NCBI GenBank assembly: GCA_016188155.1
Contig: JACPIH010000011.1
Span: forward strand, 1 to 57,337
Length of the DNA: 57,337 nucleotides
Direction of reading: 5' to 3'
Source of the DNA: Candidatus Woesearchaeota archaeon
GTDB lineage: Archaea; Nanobdellota; Nanobdellia; Woesearchaeales; UBA10216
Shown: positions 45,173 through 53,432 of the stretch, one piece after another
How the letters are laid out: every line of letters begins with the position of its first letter
Numbering within the stretch: position 1 is the stretch's first letter
Notes under the pieces: model-generated
Seen by the model: the letters and a program-made list of their open reading frames with translations, nothing else
Databases searched by the model: none
Told to the model about the DNA's origin: nothing
Program-made: the position numbers and the translations under genes

Positions 45173-45303
45173 CACCCCTTCTTAATAACGACAAAATAGA
45201 AAGGTTTTTAAATGGCGGAATCGCCAGCAGAGCGTAAAATGGGCTTTGGCTTGTCTTTGAAACCTTTGTACGTTGGTTTAGCAGGGTTAGCTCTTGCTGC
45301 TTC
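45169..45303 (+). repeat. 135-base direct repeat, copy A (promoter plus signal peptide)
   Basis: Matches 45946-46080 with one mismatch (T at 45292, C at 46069), offset 777. It contains a TATA box and the coding start of the downstream lipoprotein gene. The MazF pair lies between the two copies. Confidence 0.85.
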
Positions 45304-45325
45304 TGTAGCTGCCGCTGTTGCTTGA
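45239..45325 (+). CDS. Signal-peptide mini-ORF (28 residues)
   Basis: MGFGLSLKPLYVGLAGLALA followed by ASVAAAVA and TGA. It duplicates the signal peptide of the peptidase at 46016 but stops before any mature protein. The ATG at 45212 would also give a frame, but it overlaps the TATA box TTTTTAAAT (45205-45213); the ATG at 45239 lies at the leaderless distance. It may be translated but is probably a by-product of the duplication. Confidence 0.4.
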   Translation: MGFGLSLKPLYVGLAGLALAASVAAAVA

Positions 45326-45351
45326 TATTAATAGAGAAAGCAGATTAGTCG

Positions 45352-45687
45352 TTACTTTGCGCTTAAGTTGAGTAGTTTGGTTAGGGCAGCGTCGAGGGCT
45401 TGTAAGAAGTGATCTTCGATTTCTCCTATTTTGCGCCTTATTCTCTTTTTGTCAATTGCCCTAAGCTGAAAGGTTAGTGCTACTGAGACTGCTGAGAGTC
45501 CGTTTTTCTTCGAAGGTTTAATCTCTATTGTGCTTAGGAACCTGAGTGCTTGAAGATTGGAAGTCAAAGGTACAGCGATTGCCACGTTCGCTTCAGTGTC
45601 TGCCAGAACTATCACGGGCCTTGTCCCTGTTTGTTCGTGGCCGTTTGTAGTTGGCAGTTCTACGAGCCAGACTTCTCCCTTTTTCAT
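45352..45687 (-). CDS. mazF: MazF-type endoribonuclease toxin
   Basis: A 111-residue PemK/MazF-fold protein: KKGEVWLVELPTTNGHEQTG is the conserved N-terminal strand and loop, followed by TRPVIVLADTEAN and the segment VAIAVPLTSNLQ. It should cleave RNA at specific sequences. It overlaps the upstream antitoxin gene by four bases. Intact by length. Confidence 0.85.
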   Translation of the reverse strand: MKKGEVWLVELPTTNGHEQTGTRPVIVLADTEANVAIAVPLTSNLQALRFLSTIEIKPSKKNGLSAVSVALTFQLRAIDKKRIRRKIGEIEDHFLQALDAALTKLLNLSAK

Positions 45688-45887
45688 AGCGATTTTTCAA
45701 AGTTTATTAGGGCCTCGTCGCTTAAGAAGTCCCATTCCTTCATTTCTTTTTTAAGTTCAGCATATCTGCTTAGATTGTCCAGGTACAGCAGTATTGCTCT
45801 GTCTATCAAGGATTCCTTTTTCACGCCTAACAGGTCTGAAATCTTAACCAGCTTATCAGACAATCCTCTTGGTATTTCCACTTGCAT
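45684..45887 (-). CDS. RHH-type antitoxin of the MazF pair
   Basis: A 67-residue protein: MQVEIPRGLSDKLVKISDLL starts with a strand and helix, then VKKESLIDRAILLYLDNLSRY, as in RHH antitoxins; the acidic tail (KEWDFLSDEALINFEKSL) would bind MazF. The ATG lies 27 bases from the centre of the TATA box at 45909-45923, a leaderless start. Confidence 0.75.
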   Translation of the reverse strand: MQVEIPRGLSDKLVKISDLLGVKKESLIDRAILLYLDNLSRYAELKKEMKEWDFLSDEALINFEKSL

Positions 45888-45908
45888 GCGTTAGTGTTAA
45901 ATGTCTGT

Positions 45909-45923
45909 TATATTTATAATTTG
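45909..45923 (-). promoter_or_regulatory. TATA box of the MazF operon
   Basis: Minus-strand sequence CAAATTATAAATATA, centred about 27 bases before the antitoxin ATG at 45887. Confidence 0.55.
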
Positions 45924-45945
45924 CTAATGGCACCAGCATATTCCA

Positions 45946-46080
45946 TTTTCACCCCTTCTTAATAACGACAAAATAGAAAGGTTTTTAAATGGCGGAATCG
46001 CCAGCAGAGCGTAAAATGGGCTTTGGCTTGTCTTTGAAACCTTTGTACGTTGGTTTAGCAGGGTTAGCCCTTGCTGCTTC
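45946..46080 (+). repeat. 135-base direct repeat, copy B (promoter plus signal peptide)
   Basis: Second copy of 45169-45303. Here the signal peptide continues into the full lipoprotein gene. The TATA box TTTTTAAAT is at 45982-45990. Confidence 0.85.
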
Positions 46081-47413
46081 CATGGCTTGCGGCACCGGGG
46101 CAACGCCAACACCCCTGCCAACAAGCACGCCGAGGGCAACACCGACGCTTGAGGCGATAGCTACAGCAACTCCAACTAGGAGGCCTGAGCCGAGCCCGAC
46201 TCCGACCTACTTTAATACAGCCACGCCTACTCCTGTTGCTGTGGCTACTCCTACGGCTACTGCTGCTCTGCCTACGTCCACTCCCTTTGCAACTTTTACG
46301 CCTGTGCCTCCGAAGCCCGAATGCCTGGGTTGCGAGGAAGCGTTCTCGATAATCTGGAATTTCGGCAGGCCTGTTGCTGAAGCAATCAGCCAGCAGCCCT
46401 GGTTCAAGGACGGCGTGAATGCTGAGGACGCTGTATTCATTAATTCCCTGAGGAATAAGTTTGGAGTGCCTGAGATTTATGACATAGTAGCTGCTCCGCA
46501 AAGCCACTTTGTGCACGGAAGCATTGATACGCTTCTTGGAAAGAGGAATATAGCTGTTTTGTACGTTCCTGAACAGTACATAGAAGGGCGAGGGCTGGTT
46601 TTAACAGACAAGAGAACTGCTGAAAACGTTCTTAGCTTTTACATGGCCGATAACCCCCTTCTTGAGAGTTATTTTGAAGCTTCTCCCTTTGCAAATTTTA
46701 ACCCTCCTGACTCTCCTTCCAACATGTATACTATTTTCATAAATATAAAGAACCGGGCAAATGGTCCTGGCAACATAAACACGCTATCAAATAAAAGTAT
46801 CTTTACACATGCGCACGAAGACGTTCACCGCTACGATCTTGGCGTTTCCTGGCTGAATGAGGGCTCTGCTACTTTCGTTGGCTTAAAAAATGTGGAAAAG
46901 CTAGCTGCTGAGAATCCTGACTGGTTCAGGGAGTTTAACGAAGTCCCTGGCGTTAGACAGTTAACTGTAAATGCCGTAAATGATTATTACGGTCAAGACA
47001 GTTTGCAAGTCAAACTACATAGCGCTGAACGATACATAAAGGGGCAAGGGTTAGTTCCTGTGCCGTGGCCAAACAACATTCCTCCTCCTGAGAGCGTACC
47101 TTTATATGAAATACCTATGGAAGAGATGCTTGATTATAAGGTTGGCGAAAACTCGCAAGGTCAGGTTGGCTTTGTATTCTTGGCGGATTTGGAACGCCTT
47201 TTAGGAGAAGATGCCATGAGAGAAGGTTACAGGGAACTTATCAGAGCAACTGATAAAAGGGGAAAACAGGGGCTTGTCACTGGTACACTGCCTACCAAGG
47301 ATGCTTATGGCATCTTCAGGCACTATGCGCCTGCTGACAAGCTGCAGCCGTTTGACGAGCTCTGGAAGACAAGAGTCTTTGGAGCTGAAAGATTTGTACA
47401 GATACAAAAATAA
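46016..47413 (+). CDS. Secreted lipoprotein metallopeptidase (HEXXH)
   Basis: A 465-residue protein. A signal peptide ends in LAASMAC, a lipobox with the cysteine as first mature residue. A Thr/Pro-rich linker follows (about residues 25-100), then a globular domain. HEDVH (267-271) is a zinc HExxH motif; WLNEGSATF (279-287) supplies a downstream glutamate, as in the peptidase MA-like families, though the spacing is short. The ATG at 46016 is preferred over the in-frame ATG at 45989 because the latter overlaps the TATA box. It is probably anchored on the cell surface. Substrate unknown; maturation of surface proteins is one option (inference). Confidence 0.7.
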   Translation: MGFGLSLKPLYVGLAGLALAASMACGTGATPTPLPTSTPRATPTLEAIATATPTRRPEPSPTPTYFNTATPTPVAVATPTATAALPTSTPFATFTPVPPKPECLGCEEAFSIIWNFGRPVAEAISQQPWFKDGVNAEDAVFINSLRNKFGVPEIYDIVAAPQSHFVHGSIDTLLGKRNIAVLYVPEQYIEGRGLVLTDKRTAENVLSFYMADNPLLESYFEASPFANFNPPDSPSNMYTIFINIKNRANGPGNINTLSNKSIFTHAHEDVHRYDLGVSWLNEGSATFVGLKNVEKLAAENPDWFREFNEVPGVRQLTVNAVNDYYGQDSLQVKLHSAERYIKGQGLVPVPWPNNIPPPESVPLYEIPMEEMLDYKVGENSQGQVGFVFLADLERLLGEDAMREGYRELIRATDKRGKQGLVTGTLPTKDAYGIFRHYAPADKLQPFDELWKTRVFGAERFVQIQK

Positions 47414-47426
47414 AATAAAGCAATAA

Positions 47427-47437
47427 CTTTATAAATA
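47427..47437 (+). promoter_or_regulatory. TATA box, leaderless
   Basis: CTTTATAAATA centred 27-28 bases before the ATG at 47460. The same promoter recurs at 48326. Confidence 0.6.
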
Positions 47438-47459
47438 AAAAATTTTATTTCTTTTGGTT

Positions 47460-48221
47460 ATGCCTTACCTTAATGATTTGATTAAGGCGCAGCTAAAAGG
47501 AGGTTATACGAAACAACAGATTAAGCAGTTTCTTGCCAGAAAAGGCTATCCTCCAACAGCTGTTGCTCAAGTTGATAAAGTAATATTATCCGATTTGCTT
47601 GGCAATAAAATTCCTAAAAAGTTCTCTTCTAAACCATTCATTTGGGCTATTTTGCTCATCGGAGCCGTATTTGTGGCATATTTAGCGGTGCCTTTCTTCT
47701 CAAAACAGCTTACTGAGAATATCATTAAAGAGCAGGAATCTGATAAAGAAATAACCGCCAGATTTAATAGTGATTTTTGTAATAGTTTGATACCTGAGAA
47801 TATTAGTACCGTGCAGGTTAACGAATATGTTTCCACTTACCATATTAATGGCTCTAAAGGAAAAAATGTAAGGTGGGTTGCATCTGAGCGACCTCCAGCA
47901 GAATTCTCTTTATTTGAAGGTCCGCAAGTTTTCTTTGTTTACTCTGGTAATGAATTTGAAGGGTGTGGATATAGGCAAGAAATAGAAAATAAGGAAATCA
48001 TAAATGAATTAAAAGATGAATTAGGTTTGCCTGATTCATGTAAAGGTAAACAGATGCACAGAAGTCAGGTTCCTTATGAATTTTATAATAGAATAAATCT
48101 ATATTTAGTAGAATCAGAAGAAAAAATAATAAGATCAACTATATTTGCAATACCTAAATTCTTTTTACCTTCGTTTTTACGTGCCACAATCTGTTCATCA
48201 GGTTCCATCCCACACCCTTAA
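47460..48221 (+). CDS. Membrane protein with conserved N-terminal helical domain (paralogue A)
   Basis: A 253-residue protein. The N-terminal 40 residues (MPYLNDLIKAQLKGGYTKQQ then IKQFLARKGY) form a short helical domain, followed by one transmembrane segment (about residues 63-80) and a 170-residue soluble domain with scattered cysteines. The ATG at 47460 is set by the TATA box; an upstream in-frame TTG lies two codons earlier. Its promoter and first 43 codons are nearly identical to those of the gene at 48359. Codon use is more AT-rich than in the surface genes. Family not recognised. Confidence 0.6.
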   Translation: MPYLNDLIKAQLKGGYTKQQIKQFLARKGYPPTAVAQVDKVILSDLLGNKIPKKFSSKPFIWAILLIGAVFVAYLAVPFFSKQLTENIIKEQESDKEITARFNSDFCNSLIPENISTVQVNEYVSTYHINGSKGKNVRWVASERPPAEFSLFEGPQVFFVYSGNEFEGCGYRQEIENKEIINELKDELGLPDSCKGKQMHRSQVPYEFYNRINLYLVESEEKIIRSTIFAIPKFFLPSFLRATICSSGSIPHP

Positions 48222-48223
48222 CT

Positions 48224-48325
48224 ATGCCTAAAGCTTTAGCTGGTTGTGTGTTCATTGATCCATTCGGTTACATATACCCATTTCCACTAAACAATAAAGA
48301 AACGGTCATACTAAAAAATCAATAA
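48224..48325 (+). other. Possible displaced C-terminal segment
   Basis: A 33-residue frame (AGCVFIDPFGYIYPFPLNNK and neighbours) follows the previous stop in another frame and ends at the next TATA box. It could be the shifted tail of the upstream gene, or chance. Confidence 0.25.
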
Positions 48326-48336
48326 CTTTATAAATA
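48326..48336 (+). promoter_or_regulatory. TATA box, leaderless (duplicate)
   Basis: CTTTATAAATA, 27-28 bases before the ATG at 48359; the flanking bases match 47421-47459 almost completely. Confidence 0.6.
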
Positions 48337-48358
48337 GAAAATTTTATTTCTTTTGGTT

Positions 48359-48625
48359 ATGCCTTACCTTAATGATTGGATTAAGGCGCAGCTAAAAGGA
48401 GGTTATACGAAACAACAGATTAAGCAGTTTCTTGCCAGAAAAGGCTATACTCCAACAGCTGTTGCTCAAGTTGATAAAATAAAACCTTATATATTATCAA
48501 ACAAAAAAATACCTAAAAATTTTTCTAAAATATTTTCAATAGGCAGGCTAGTGCAATTTATTCTAATAATAGGATTAGTAACATTATATCGGTATCGGAA
48601 ACTAAATCAGTTGACTGTAGAATAG
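48359..48625 (+). CDS. Small membrane protein (paralogue B, short)
   Basis: An 88-residue protein sharing the first 43 residues with paralogue A (MPYLNDWIKAQLKGGYTKQQ), then a diverged stretch that still aligns (ILSNKKIPKNFSK) and one hydrophobic segment (LVQFILIIGLVTLY). It has no large soluble domain. It probably arose by duplication of the promoter and 5' end of paralogue A followed by loss or replacement of the rest. Confidence 0.55.
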   Translation: MPYLNDWIKAQLKGGYTKQQIKQFLARKGYTPTAVAQVDKIKPYILSNKKIPKNFSKIFSIGRLVQFILIIGLVTLYRYRKLNQLTVE

Positions 48626-48700
48626 CAACAATCTACAGTTGTTTTTGCTAGTGAAATTCCATTGGAAGTGAAACATATGGTTGGAAAAGTTGTTCTAAAA

Positions 48701-48710
48701 CATTTAAAGA
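48701..48710 (+). promoter_or_regulatory. TATA box for the Cys-rich protein gene
   Basis: CATTTAAAGA lies about 21 bases (centre) before the ATG at 48727, a slightly short leaderless spacing. Confidence 0.4.
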
Positions 48711-48726
48711 TACGGGTGTATAATCA

Positions 48727-51612
48727 ATGAAGAGAATAATAATATCCTTAATAGCTTTTTCAATAGTTTTACTGACTATAATTTCGTTAACAATTTCGTC
48801 AACAGAAGCAGGACCGTTTTCCTGTGAAACAACTGGTTGTAGTATGTCCCAAGTTTGTACGGTTAATGAGGGTTGTTCCTCCTCCTCCCCTTCTCTGAGA
48901 TGTGATGGTTGGAAAATGACATGTATCTCTACTAATTACAATGGTGACACTGGTACATGTAAAATCGCGTATAAATCTGCTAATGGGGACTGCTGCTCAG
49001 GTGCAGATTGCTCAGATTACGCTACTTGCGAGTCATGCACATATCAATGGGGTTGCTGGTGCGAAAGTGATTGTGGTGGGGTTTCTGCAAGCTGCGATGG
49101 CTATCTTCCCGGAAAGCAGTATTGCAACGCCGCCAATCAGCGTCAAGAATGCGATTCTAGCTGCGTATTGCAGAATCTGGCGTGTGAATCTGACTGCGGA
49201 GCATCCGCCTCATGCGATAGTGCTGGTGTGAGTCCTAGCTCATACACTACCCTTTGCGCCAGTGGCAATACGAAAACGCTAGACTATTGCGATAGCACCT
49301 GCCAGTACGGCGATAGTACGAGGTGCAACACTGGATATTGCGGTGCTCCTCCTGAGTGCAACAATTTAGAAGCAGGCAGTAGTAGCTGCACCACAGCAGG
49401 CGGGATTGCCGGAACTTGCAGTAACTCTTGCGTATGTAATCCTGTTTGTGTTAATAATGTAGATGGGGACAGTTATTTCACAGAAGGTGCCGAATGCGGC
49501 GCTGTTGACTGCGACGACGGCAACGCCAACATTTATCCCGGCTCTTGCCACGCTGATGCTATTACGTGGCCTTCGACTTGTGCTACTTCAACTACCGGCG
49601 GCTGCGGCTCTGGCACGTGCACTCGCGTTACAGATGGCGTTGTTTGCGGCACGCAGGACTGTGACCCGAATGATACAACGTGCAGGAATTACGATGACGT
49701 TAGCATTGCATGCAGTGGAGGGAGCTGTCCTGGTTCTGCACCATGCAACTCATACACTAACGCTCCGGTTACAACTGCGTGTGGTTCGGCAACGCTATTT
49801 TGTTCTCTAGGAGATAACCCGTATTGTTCTGGTGGTAATATCTGGGCTGATACAGACTACGATCCGTCGTGCACTCGCTATTGCGACGGCGGTGGAAGCT
49901 GCGAACCTTCTTGCGATCCTGGTTCCTGCGATACTGCCCTGTGGATTCCCTGTTATGACTCCTGCTCTGGCGAGGCAAGCCCGAGCCATTTGGTGCAGGA
50001 CAGCGCTGTTAGTGATTATGAGCCTTGCAGTAGTCCTGCTACCAGTTGCCCGTCGCCTGCTGTTTCCAGCGACTCCTGTGGCGCAGGTAATGTGCTGACT
50101 GAGTGGTATTGCTTACCCATTGATGCTAACAGCGTTAACAAAGACTGTGATGATTACGATGCCGCATGCTCAGGGACTTGTGGCTCTGGGACTGACAGTT
50201 GCATCCAGATTGAATATGGCTGTTCGCCAGGAGGCGGGCAGGCATTCTGCTCTTTCGCCTTAAACGACTTGGACACCAGTTCTGGCTTGTGCAGCGGCTG
50301 TAGTGCTCAGGGCGCTGTTTGGAGTACTGGTGGTGAGGCTGCGGCGTTTGGGGAGTATGACACAGGCACTTCAACCGAGTGCTGCGGTGATGACTCGAAT
50401 GAGAAATACCGCTCAACAGCGAAGGGAGGCAACACTTATTCTGCCTGCTGCAACTTGGCAACTGACTGCGTTGAGGTTGGTAACGCCTGTGTTCCTACTG
50501 GTACGCAGAGCGACGGGTTCATATGCACAAGTGGCCAGTGGTTTGATGGTGACCTAGAATCACCTCCGCCGCCAGCAAACTGTGATGCTGCGGTTGGTCC
50601 TGGAAACTGGGACCTTGGGGGGGAGGTTGTTGCTACTCCTTGTTGTGGTGATGATTCTGGTGAGAATGCTTGGTATAGGAAGTGCGCCTCAGGGGCTTGC
50701 GTTGATGTGCCAAGTGACAGGAAGTGCTGTGATGCGCCGACTGACTGCGTTTTTAATGGCCAGTGCTATTCTGATGTTAACAAGGCCATGTTCTTGGTGG
50801 AGTCGCCGACTTCGGATTGCAACGGCCTGAAAAATAAGGCTGCTTGTGAGAGTGGCAAGGCCAAGGAAGAGTGCATATGGCATGCTGCTTTGAACAGGTG
50901 TACTGTGAGCAAAGCAAGTGTGCAGGCTTTGGGTACTGGCAACCTTTCTGCTTACGCTGATGTTGATAATGATGGCACTGCTGAGGTCTGCGTTGCCAGC
51001 AGCCCTGGTGAGTGGCAGGAAACTGCAGGCACGGTAACTGGCACTGTCAGGAATGTAAGCACCGGTGACCAGTGTGTTGCCCAGTGCCCTGCCCCTTGTG
51101 TTTTGGGTTGTCCGGTTGGCGGAGCGGTTGTGAAGGTTCTGGGTACTGCCCTTTCGGCAACGACTGATGCTGCCGGGGCTTACACTGTTGCCAATGTTCC
51201 TTCAAGGACCCATGACTTGGTTGCTGCCAAGAGCGGTTATGAGGCCGGTACTGCTTATGGTGTTTTTGTCCCTGATGCGGCGACTGTCACGGTTGACTTT
51301 ACTTTGGTGAGGGCTTTGGGTGGCTGTGAGGACGACTGTACTGCTGTTGGCTCGAACTTGTGCGATGCTACGTGCCATGGCAAGGGCCTGTGCTGGTTCT
51401 ACAGCGACGCTACTAAGGCTGCCTGCGATGGCACTTTCGGCATTATTGAAATGCCTGGGGGCTTGATGAATGTTGACTGCTGCAAAGGCCAGCCGTACTC
51501 TCCAATCAAAGCGGATATTACTGTGCCTTCAAAGAACGTGATTGTGTCAAAGAAGCCTGTGCTTTACCACGGAAAATTCATAAACATGGTAATGGTTGTG
51601 TTTAACAGGTAA
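48727..51612 (+). CDS. Large Cys-rich secreted protein with C-terminal carboxypeptidase-regulatory-like domain
   Basis: A 961-residue protein with an N-terminal signal peptide (MKRIIISLIAFSIVLLTIIS). The first 750 residues are extremely rich in cysteine, often as CD, CC or CxxC, implying many disulfides. Residues near 258-268 (DCDDGNANIYPG) match the MopE-type metal-binding motif seen in extracellular proteins; NKDCDDYDAACSG is a second, looser instance. Near residues 770-860 a TGTVRN...GAYTVANVPSRTHDL segment looks like a carboxypeptidase regulatory (prealbumin-like) domain. It is followed by a last Cys-rich part. Surface location is likely. Exact function unknown. Confidence 0.7.
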   Translation: MKRIIISLIAFSIVLLTIISLTISSTEAGPFSCETTGCSMSQVCTVNEGCSSSSPSLRCDGWKMTCISTNYNGDTGTCKIAYKSANGDCCSGADCSDYATCESCTYQWGCWCESDCGGVSASCDGYLPGKQYCNAANQRQECDSSCVLQNLACESDCGASASCDSAGVSPSSYTTLCASGNTKTLDYCDSTCQYGDSTRCNTGYCGAPPECNNLEAGSSSCTTAGGIAGTCSNSCVCNPVCVNNVDGDSYFTEGAECGAVDCDDGNANIYPGSCHADAITWPSTCATSTTGGCGSGTCTRVTDGVVCGTQDCDPNDTTCRNYDDVSIACSGGSCPGSAPCNSYTNAPVTTACGSATLFCSLGDNPYCSGGNIWADTDYDPSCTRYCDGGGSCEPSCDPGSCDTALWIPCYDSCSGEASPSHLVQDSAVSDYEPCSSPATSCPSPAVSSDSCGAGNVLTEWYCLPIDANSVNKDCDDYDAACSGTCGSGTDSCIQIEYGCSPGGGQAFCSFALNDLDTSSGLCSGCSAQGAVWSTGGEAAAFGEYDTGTSTECCGDDSNEKYRSTAKGGNTYSACCNLATDCVEVGNACVPTGTQSDGFICTSGQWFDGDLESPPPPANCDAAVGPGNWDLGGEVVATPCCGDDSGENAWYRKCASGACVDVPSDRKCCDAPTDCVFNGQCYSDVNKAMFLVESPTSDCNGLKNKAACESGKAKEECIWHAALNRCTVSKASVQALGTGNLSAYADVDNDGTAEVCVASSPGEWQETAGTVTGTVRNVSTGDQCVAQCPAPCVLGCPVGGAVVKVLGTALSATTDAAGAYTVANVPSRTHDLVAAKSGYEAGTAYGVFVPDAATVTVDFTLVRALGGCEDDCTAVGSNLCDATCHGKGLCWFYSDATKAACDGTFGIIEMPGGLMNVDCCKGQPYSPIKADITVPSKNVIVSKKPVLYHGKFINMVMVVFNR

Positions 51613-51627
51613 CTTGCTGAGCCGAAG

Positions 51628-52356
51628 GTGAATGCCATTAGGAATAGTGAAAATAAAAAAGGCGCAATATGGGTTTCTGCCGTAATTTACGTTCTCGTAG
51701 GCATTATTGTGCTTACTGTCGTGATTGAGGCGGGCATTCCGTTTATTAAGAGCCTGCAGGAGAGGAGCAATGTCAACAGGGCCAGGAACACCTTCTCCTC
51801 GCTTGACCAGCAGATTCAGGACGTTGCGAAAGAAGGCCAGGGCTCCCAGCGCATAATTCCGCTTGAGGTTTCAGAAGGCTCGGTAAAGGTTGAGGACGGC
51901 AAGCTGCGCTGGAAGATTGAGACTGACTCAAAGGTGCTTGAGCCCAGGACAAGGATTGAGCTTGGCAATCTCGTTATTGCCTCTGACGTTGACGTCTCTG
52001 CATCAGACTTTACCGATTATCATGTGCTCCAGAACTCGAGGATTCTTGTGAACTTTACCCGTTATGGCAGCAAGGGCAACCATACGTCCATTAACACATC
52101 TTCCCTTATTAACTACGTCGAATTCAAGGACACGGGCTCAAAAACAACCGGTACTTTCACTTTTTTCATAAACCAGAATGCCAGCTCCACCAACGGCACC
52201 GGCTACACTGAGCTGCAGCAGACAGGCTCTGGATTCGCCAGTGCGACATTGAAGGCTTACGTCAACTCAACAGTTTACGAGTACGACCTTCTTCTTACGC
52301 TGGACAGCAAGGCAGATTTCCTGAGGGCCCAGATTGAGAATTTTAAGGTGAGGTAA
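51628..52356 (+). CDS. Pilin-like protein with class III signal
   Basis: A 242-residue protein. ENKKG precedes AIWVSAVIYVLVGIIVLTVV, an archaeal prepilin signal and helix, then an amphipathic stretch (SSLDQQIQDVAKEG) and a beta-rich head with several sequons. GTG at 51628 is the start, 15 bases after the Cys-rich gene, so they may be co-transcribed. Likely a major or minor subunit of the pilus-like system. Confidence 0.7.
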   Translation: MNAIRNSENKKGAIWVSAVIYVLVGIIVLTVVIEAGIPFIKSLQERSNVNRARNTFSSLDQQIQDVAKEGQGSQRIIPLEVSEGSVKVEDGKLRWKIETDSKVLEPRTRIELGNLVIASDVDVSASDFTDYHVLQNSRILVNFTRYGSKGNHTSINTSSLINYVEFKDTGSKTTGTFTFFINQNASSTNGTGYTELQQTGSGFASATLKAYVNSTVYEYDLLLTLDSKADFLRAQIENFKVR

Positions 52357-52402
52357 GGTGTATGCCTATTTCTGTTGCGAATGTTGCGAATATCGTGAAA
52401 AC

Positions 52403-52413
52403 GTTTAAATATT
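52403..52413 (+). promoter_or_regulatory. TATA box
   Basis: GTTTAAATATT, centred about 33 bases before the ATG at 52441. Confidence 0.5.
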
Positions 52414-52440
52414 GTTGTGCATTCCTTTTTCCTGAACAAC

Positions 52441-53142
52441 ATGTTTTTTAAAAAGTCTGCAAGACCAAATGCTGCAGTATCATCCGCCGCCGCCAAATTG
52501 AGGCCAAAGTTTCCAGCCTTTCCAAGCTTGGGCAATGGCTTTGTTAGCTCATCTGCTCATGTTCTTCTGAGGCAGGCAATTGAGCTTCTTAGGAACCTCA
52601 GGCATGCCCTAAAGCCTAAGACGGTCTTTCTCCTTACCATTGCCCTCTTCGTTGTTATCGTTTTTGGCAGGAACATCAAGGATATCCTTCTCGTTGGGGT
52701 TCTGGCGTTCGTCGCTTCCTACTCAACAATTTACAAGCGCACAATCCACGTGCCCTCAGCTGTTGAGATGGTGACCTTTGGCACCGTGATAACCGGTGCA
52801 GCGTACGGCCCGCTCGCGGGGGTTCTGTTCGGTGTCTTTACCACGATTGCGTCCGAAATTATCAGCTCTGGTGTGGATGTTAATACGCTTTTTTATGCCA
52901 TATCGAGGGGCATTGCCGGAGGGCTTGCCCAGATGATGATTGTGGGCTTTGGATGGGGCGTTGTAATGGCAGGCATGGCTGCCCTGGTAATCTTTCACGT
53001 TGTCTCTGATTTCATCTATGTTATCTCAGGCGGCATAGAAGCCGTGCCCAAGATAATTTACTTTATCATCGTCAACACCCTTTTCAACCTGCTGGTGTTC
53101 TCGTTCTTCGGCAACCTGCTGCTCGGCTTTGCAATGCTGTGA
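52441..53142 (+). CDS. Polytopic membrane protein (ECF S-component/MreD-like topology)
   Basis: A 233-residue protein with a basic soluble N-terminus of about 60 residues and five to six transmembrane segments (from KTVFLLTIALFVVIVFG to the end). Small-residue-rich helices such as GAAYGPLAGVLFGVFTT recall substrate-binding subunits of ECF transporters, but no diagnostic motif is seen. The ATG at 52441 fits the TATA box; the in-frame GTG at 52417 does not. It sits in the pilus region, though a functional tie is not shown. Confidence 0.6.
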   Translation: MFFKKSARPNAAVSSAAAKLRPKFPAFPSLGNGFVSSSAHVLLRQAIELLRNLRHALKPKTVFLLTIALFVVIVFGRNIKDILLVGVLAFVASYSTIYKRTIHVPSAVEMVTFGTVITGAAYGPLAGVLFGVFTTIASEIISSGVDVNTLFYAISRGIAGGLAQMMIVGFGWGVVMAGMAALVIFHVVSDFIYVISGGIEAVPKIIYFIIVNTLFNLLVFSFFGNLLLGFAML

Positions 53143-53152
53143 AAATCGCAAT

Positions 53153-53162
53153 CTTTATATAC
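53153..53162 (+). promoter_or_regulatory. TATA box of AbrB/PIN pair
   Basis: CTTTATATAC, followed by an imperfect inverted repeat (AGTTATACTTTT, 53164-53175, against AAAAGTGATACT, 53181-53192) and GGGTGATG before the ATG at 53205. The inverted repeat may be an operator. Confidence 0.5.
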
Positions 53163-53204
53163 GAGTTATACTTTTATTAAAAAAGTGATACTGGGTGATG
53201 AAAA

Positions 53205-53432
53205 ATGGCGATCGCAACTGTAATAGCAAAGAAATGGGGCAATTCGATAGGTATCATAATCCCTAAGGAGATTGTTGAGAAAGAAGGCATAAAACTTGAT
53301 AAGCCTGTACAGATAGAGGTCAAACCCGTTAAAAGCGTGTTAGCCGAGCTTTTTGGAACCCTTAAAACAAATAAGTCCACTGAACAAATCCTGAAGGAGT
53401 TTCGCAAGGACTTTGAAAGCAAATACATGTGA
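53205..53432 (+). CDS. vapB: AbrB-family antitoxin
   Basis: A 75-residue protein: VIAKKWGNSIGIIIPKEIVE is a typical AbrB/MazE-type DNA-binding segment; the C-terminal helix (TEQILKEFRKDFESKYM) would contact the toxin. It is preceded by a good ribosome-binding site. Its end overlaps the possible GTG start of the PIN gene (53429). Confidence 0.85.
   Translation: MAIATVIAKKWGNSIGIIIPKEIVEKEGIKLDKPVQIEVKPVKSVLAELFGTLKTNKSTEQILKEFRKDFESKYM

Noticed and set aside
45212-45238. ATG at 45212 (and its copy at 45989) as the start of the lipoprotein frame
   Set aside because: The only TATA-like box (TTTTTAAAT) overlaps these codons, so transcription would begin downstream, at the second ATG.
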